From positions 191,563 to 227,397 of the forward strand of contig NW_019775672.1 of assembly GCF_001039355.2 (NCBI RefSeq): a stretch of 35,835 bases of DNA, read 5' to 3'. A model generated the notes under the pieces. That model was not told the DNA's origin and searched no databases. It worked only from the letters and a program-made list of their open reading frames with translations. The translations under genes and the position numbers were made by a program. This DNA comes from Lingula anatina. Its lineage: Eukaryota; Brachiopoda; Lingulata; Lingulida; Lingulidae. Shown here one piece after another: positions 32,301 to 35,835 of the stretch. The number at the start of each line of letters is the position of its first letter. Within the stretch, counting starts at the first letter, position 1.

Positions 32301-34659
32301 GCTAATTGTTCGCTATATGTTTCCCAGAGTTCTCCATTATATACAAATAACAATGTGCTCTATCTCTCCATAATACTGATTTCTGGGCTCTGTGCATTTG
32401 GCTACATATTTTCTAAAACATTTCCTCCTAAATCGGACTTTTGGTGATTTTTATTAAGTTATATGATAATGTCATATTTATCATATTATTCAGCCAATAT
32501 TATTTGTAGCAATTGGCCAAACTTTTACTCACTATGGTAAAAGGATAAATACTGGACTCCTGTGCATTTGCATTTCACAGAATCTGATCTGAGTTTAATC
32601 AGCCAAGATATTGATTACTCTTGTTAAAAGCCTCTATCAGGATAGCACGGCCCTGGGGAGGGATGAGTAATAGAGTGGAGAGTGGAAGCACATATTGTTT
32701 GGTATTATTGTGGAGAGCACTGAGGATATTGCTCATATCATTGGATCTGCATGAACACAGCTGCATCACGCTTTCATATATATCTTCTCCCCCAGCTCAA
32801 GAGAACTGGGCACTCTACAAGTCGTAGAAGCTTGGGAAGCATGGACAGCTCGGAGGATGATATAGAGGTAGACATTGGGGGATTGGAAAGAGACGGGGAT
32901 GGGGAGGGGAGGACAGGCATAGTGGTTGGGATAGAGTTTTGGTGCCCTAGAAGTCATATGTCCAGGAGGCAAGAACAGCTGAGGGAATAACACAGACTGA
33001 TGTAGACAATGGATGATTAAAGATGGGGTAGGGTGGTAAGGGTTACGTCGCTCTATAAATTAATTTGGGATGCATTGACAACCTGGCAATTGTTAAAGAT
33101 GTGTAAAGGCATGGGGATGGAGAAGAGTTTGGGTGCCATTGAAATAATAGGGAACCTGGACAAGACGCTGTTTGAAAAGGGGGTGTTTTGGATAAAGTTT
33201 TAAAATGAGAAGTGAATTGAACTGAGGTGCATTTTGGTCATTTGGGATAAGGCTCCCTTCAAAAATTCGATCCCTGAAAGCATGGAGAGCCTCTTTTTTT
33301 TTTGGGAGGGGGGGGTGTAAAGGCCAGGGGAAATTGAAAAAAGAGTGAAGTATACTCTTTATATTATACAAATCGGTAGCAAGTGTGGCCATGAAGTTTA
33401 CTTAAAGACTGACACCAAAAGGGGAATGCTTGTGGAAGAAAGGTTTAGGCAAAGAAGAAGGGATTGCTGCTTTGGGTATGGTCACTGATTTGTCTATAAA
33501 TGGCAACCCCTGCAATTAACAGACTGGTATAAAAACACATGCAACTTAAACTGTGCTTCAAAAAGTAAAGAAGAGGGGCAGACACGAGGGTCCTGTGTTA
33601 TATTGATTGGTTTGAGAAACTGCATCTTAAAGTAGTCAGCATTTTTCGAAACCAAGATTTTTGTGACCACTGCAGGTTCAGTTAAAAGGTTGTTTTATGA
33701 TTTGCATGTTCTGAGTCATTGCATTGTGGTAACACACTCGCTTGATGCACTAATATTATAAGCATATTTGCCCCAGCAATTATTTCATTTCTTGGGAATT
33801 TAAGATCAGAGAGATTGTTAACTAGTGCATCGATCATCATTAGAAATATAAAAGGCATCAACTGTCATTATTTTCTAAAAAGAAGACATTGAATAATTGA
33901 GCTAACTATATGAAAATTGAATTACTTAGGAATTTTACCATCTTCCCAAGCCTGCTTTTAGTCCTGCCAAAAAGGAAAGCAGTGAGGGTAAGTGCAACTC
34001 AAACAATCAATTGATAAAGTTAATAAGAAGTCTTTGGGCAGAACTGAACACAATACTGTACTCTTTATTGTTTTGCAATCCTTAGCAGGTAATTCATATA
34101 TAATTTATCAGAAATAAGAAGTTGAAGACAATTTTATCAAATTATCAAAAATTATTTGTGAGGTATATTATGCATCCCTAAGATAAATGTGCAGAGAGAA
34201 GAAAAAAAAATCAACAGAAATTGGTATGAAAAACAAAGGGACCTTCAATATATATTTGGACAACCAGAAATGGACATTTCCCCCCATATAAATTATAAAC
34301 TGTATATAATTACATAATTCCTTGTCTCCTTCAAGATGGCATTCAAGCCAAAGATGTAGACTTAGATGCAGTAAAGCAGACATCAGCTCTTGGTAATGTG
34401 GCTGCCAGACACAAGATGGCCATCAGACCTAAGTCAAGGCGAGCTTCATCCCAGTTCCGCAGCCCACAGAAAAGTGAGGTAAACTAGATTTCTTTATATG
34501 ACTGTTGTCTTGTGTGCCTTAAGGATTTACAACTTGATATATTTTAAAAGACATCTTACTGTATTTGTCCATGCTTTGCAGAAATGGTGTGTTTACTTCA
34601 TCTTATGCTTCTCTCCAATTTCAGTTTGTAAGCTCATATGAAATAAATATGCTTTAGAT

Positions 34660-34702
<43 letters not shown>

Positions 34703-35005
34703 TTTTTGGGAAAAAGTAAATTGCAGTCACTGTGTTATGTTTAAGACCCAAATAACAATGAACTTTAAAAGAGATACTTTTAATATATTTTTATATGTTA
34801 AACAGGGATATAAAATATAGCTGTAAGCTGATAGAGGTATTAGTGTTTTTCTGGTGTAAATGTAAGTTAAAATGTTACTTTTTTCCCTTCTCTTAGCCTC
34901 GACCTGCCACGCCTGTGCTGCCCAGTGTGAATGAAGAGCCACCCCCAAAATCTAGTCCAAAAAGAGAACATAAAGAAGAAAAGAAAACTGCCAAGAAGTT
35001 TAAAG
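29373..35005 (+). CDS. CRACD: CRACD/CRACDL (KIAA1211-family) actin regulator homologue, N-terminal part
   Basis: The coding exons are 29373-29451, 29766-29943, 30346-30481, 32796-32867, 33951-33987, 34336-34478 and 34897-35005. All are GT..AG with agreeing phases, giving 251 codons so far. The last exon ends in phase 1, so the gene continues beyond the window. Three blocks fit the vertebrate family in order. A basic KFKPLKAMRRFFMGRKR compares with CRACDL KFKTFKKFFGKKKRK. LSLSADSIFSPDQ compares with LSHDSIFIPE. NVAARHKMAIRPKSRRAS compares with NSAAKHKLAVKPKKQRVS. Vertebrate CRACD binds and inhibits actin capping protein and so promotes actin polymerisation at cell junctions. The capping-protein contact region and coiled regions would lie downstream, outside the window. 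Exon 1 carries about 200 nt of 5' UTR from 29170. The exons at 32796 and 33951 rest on splice sites and open phase rather than on strong homology. Confidence 0.86.
30482..32795 (+). other. Intron of the CRACD homologue
   Basis: This 2.3-kb stretch starts with donor GTGAGT and ends at acceptor CCCCCAG. It contains an RFX-type X-box at 31466-31479. I found no other gene or repeat of note. Confidence 0.7.
31466..31479 (+). promoter_or_regulatory. RFX-type X-box
   Basis: GTTGCC-AT-GGTAAC fits the RFX consensus GTNRCC(N0-3)RGYNAC at every fixed position. X-boxes normally lie in promoters of ciliary genes. This one is intronic, so it may be an enhancer or a chance match. Confidence 0.4.
34659..34706. 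repeat. (TTTA)n microsatellite
   Basis: About twelve TTTA units lie in the CRACD intron between 34478 and 34897. Confidence 0.93.
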
Positions 35006-35733
35006 GTACATAGGGTAAACTCACCATGTGATATGCAATTTGCATGAAGTCAGTGTAGTTTAAACCTATAAAAGGATAAAATGTCTCAATATGTTTGTTT
35101 TTGTTGATGTTGTTGCGTTGCTCAGAATGTTTTGAAGGGTTTTGATATGGAGGTCAAAAATTTTGCTAGTCCAAGTGCTTAGTTTCATCCTTATGTACAG
35201 TTTTTAAACTATTTTCTGAAAACTATATATGTTATATGATGGAGATTGTCATATATTTCAGTCCAACAGCATCAAATAACTACATTTACATATTACTAGA
35301 GCAATACATTTTTGCCAATTTTGACTCATCACAAGGGTCATATATTTTTGCTTGAGAAAATAAAAAATATATATATTAATGCTAACATATCATTGATGCC
35401 ATGGAAAATAAGTCAAATCTAAAAATGAAAAAGAAATTGACCGCCTTTTCCAAGGTTGACATAATAGGATTTCATGTTGTCCAAATTCAGCTGTGTAAGG
35501 GTTTTCAACAAATTTGAACCAGTAAAGGTTAATTTGGACCTTTCAGTTGCTAAAATTGTGGTCACTGTAACTGTGACCCCCAAAACAACACAAAAAGGAA
35601 TCCTATAATTGGTTTTATGAATTAAAATGAAGGAATGAACATGTTGGCATATGTATGATGCACAGTTATGACACTTTTTGTTGTATTATAGAGAAAAAAT
35701 ATTTGTCATTGTGTATCATCACTTCGTTTTATC
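35006..35733 (+). other. CRACD intron sequence to the window edge
   Basis: This follows the donor G|GTACAT at 35005. I found no convincing next coding exon. The gene presumably resumes beyond the window. Confidence 0.5.
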
Positions 35734-35749
35734 GTTGTTGTTGTTGTTG

Positions 35750-35830
<81 letters not shown>
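35734..35830. repeat. Compound (GTT)n(GT)n microsatellite at the window edge
   Basis: About six GTT units pass directly into about forty GT units, ending five bases before the end of the window. Confidence 0.95.
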
Positions 35831-35833
<3 letters not shown>

Positions 35834-35835
35834 AC

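Overview
This is a window of nuclear DNA from an invertebrate animal. It is AT-rich, with short spliced exons carrying canonical GT..AG sites, long introns, many microsatellites and no bacterial features. Base composition, gene content and apparent heterozygosity suggest a lophotrochozoan such as a mollusc. That is inference, because no lineage-specific marker was recognised.

Left third (1-14.3 kb, + strand). An 11-exon gene of the CKAP2/CKAP2L family (mitotic spindle and microtubule proteins) can be joined in frame from an ATG at 303 to a stop at 9139, giving 748 aa. Upstream lie a CCAAT box and a CDE/CHR-like pair, the usual layout of G2/M promoters. Inside its intron 5, on the - strand, is an intronless gene for a secreted coiled-coil protein (4890-5687) with its own poly(A) signal. 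From 6768 to about 10219 the last five CKAP2 exons and the 3' region are present once. They recur from 10241 to about 14085, starting two bases after a lone N at 10239. The second copy differs by a few percent, keeps every reading frame and carries a 339-bp MITE. The simplest reading is two alleles placed head-to-tail by the assembler.

Middle (14.3-18.1 kb, - strand). A complete six-exon homologue of C4orf33 (UPF0462 family, 195 aa) is encoded from about 17931 down to 15247. Its start codon appears to be split across the first splice junction as AT|G. It is arranged head-to-head with the next gene, and the two probably share a promoter near 17.93-18.13 kb.

Right half (18.1-35.8 kb, + strand). 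A homologue of CRACD/CRACDL (KIAA1211, KIAA1211L; actin capping-protein inhibitor) has a probable untranslated first exon ending at 18129, an intron of about 11 kb, and seven coding exons from 29373 to 35005. It continues beyond the window. The large intron holds microsatellites, local tandem duplications and a 34-bp minisatellite. The first coding exon carries three CTCF-like motifs in its 5' UTR, and a later intron has a perfect RFX X-box.

No tRNA, rRNA, CRISPR array or autonomous transposon was recognised. The genes do not form a pathway. CKAP2 acts on mitotic microtubules, CRACD on actin, and C4orf33 has no known function.
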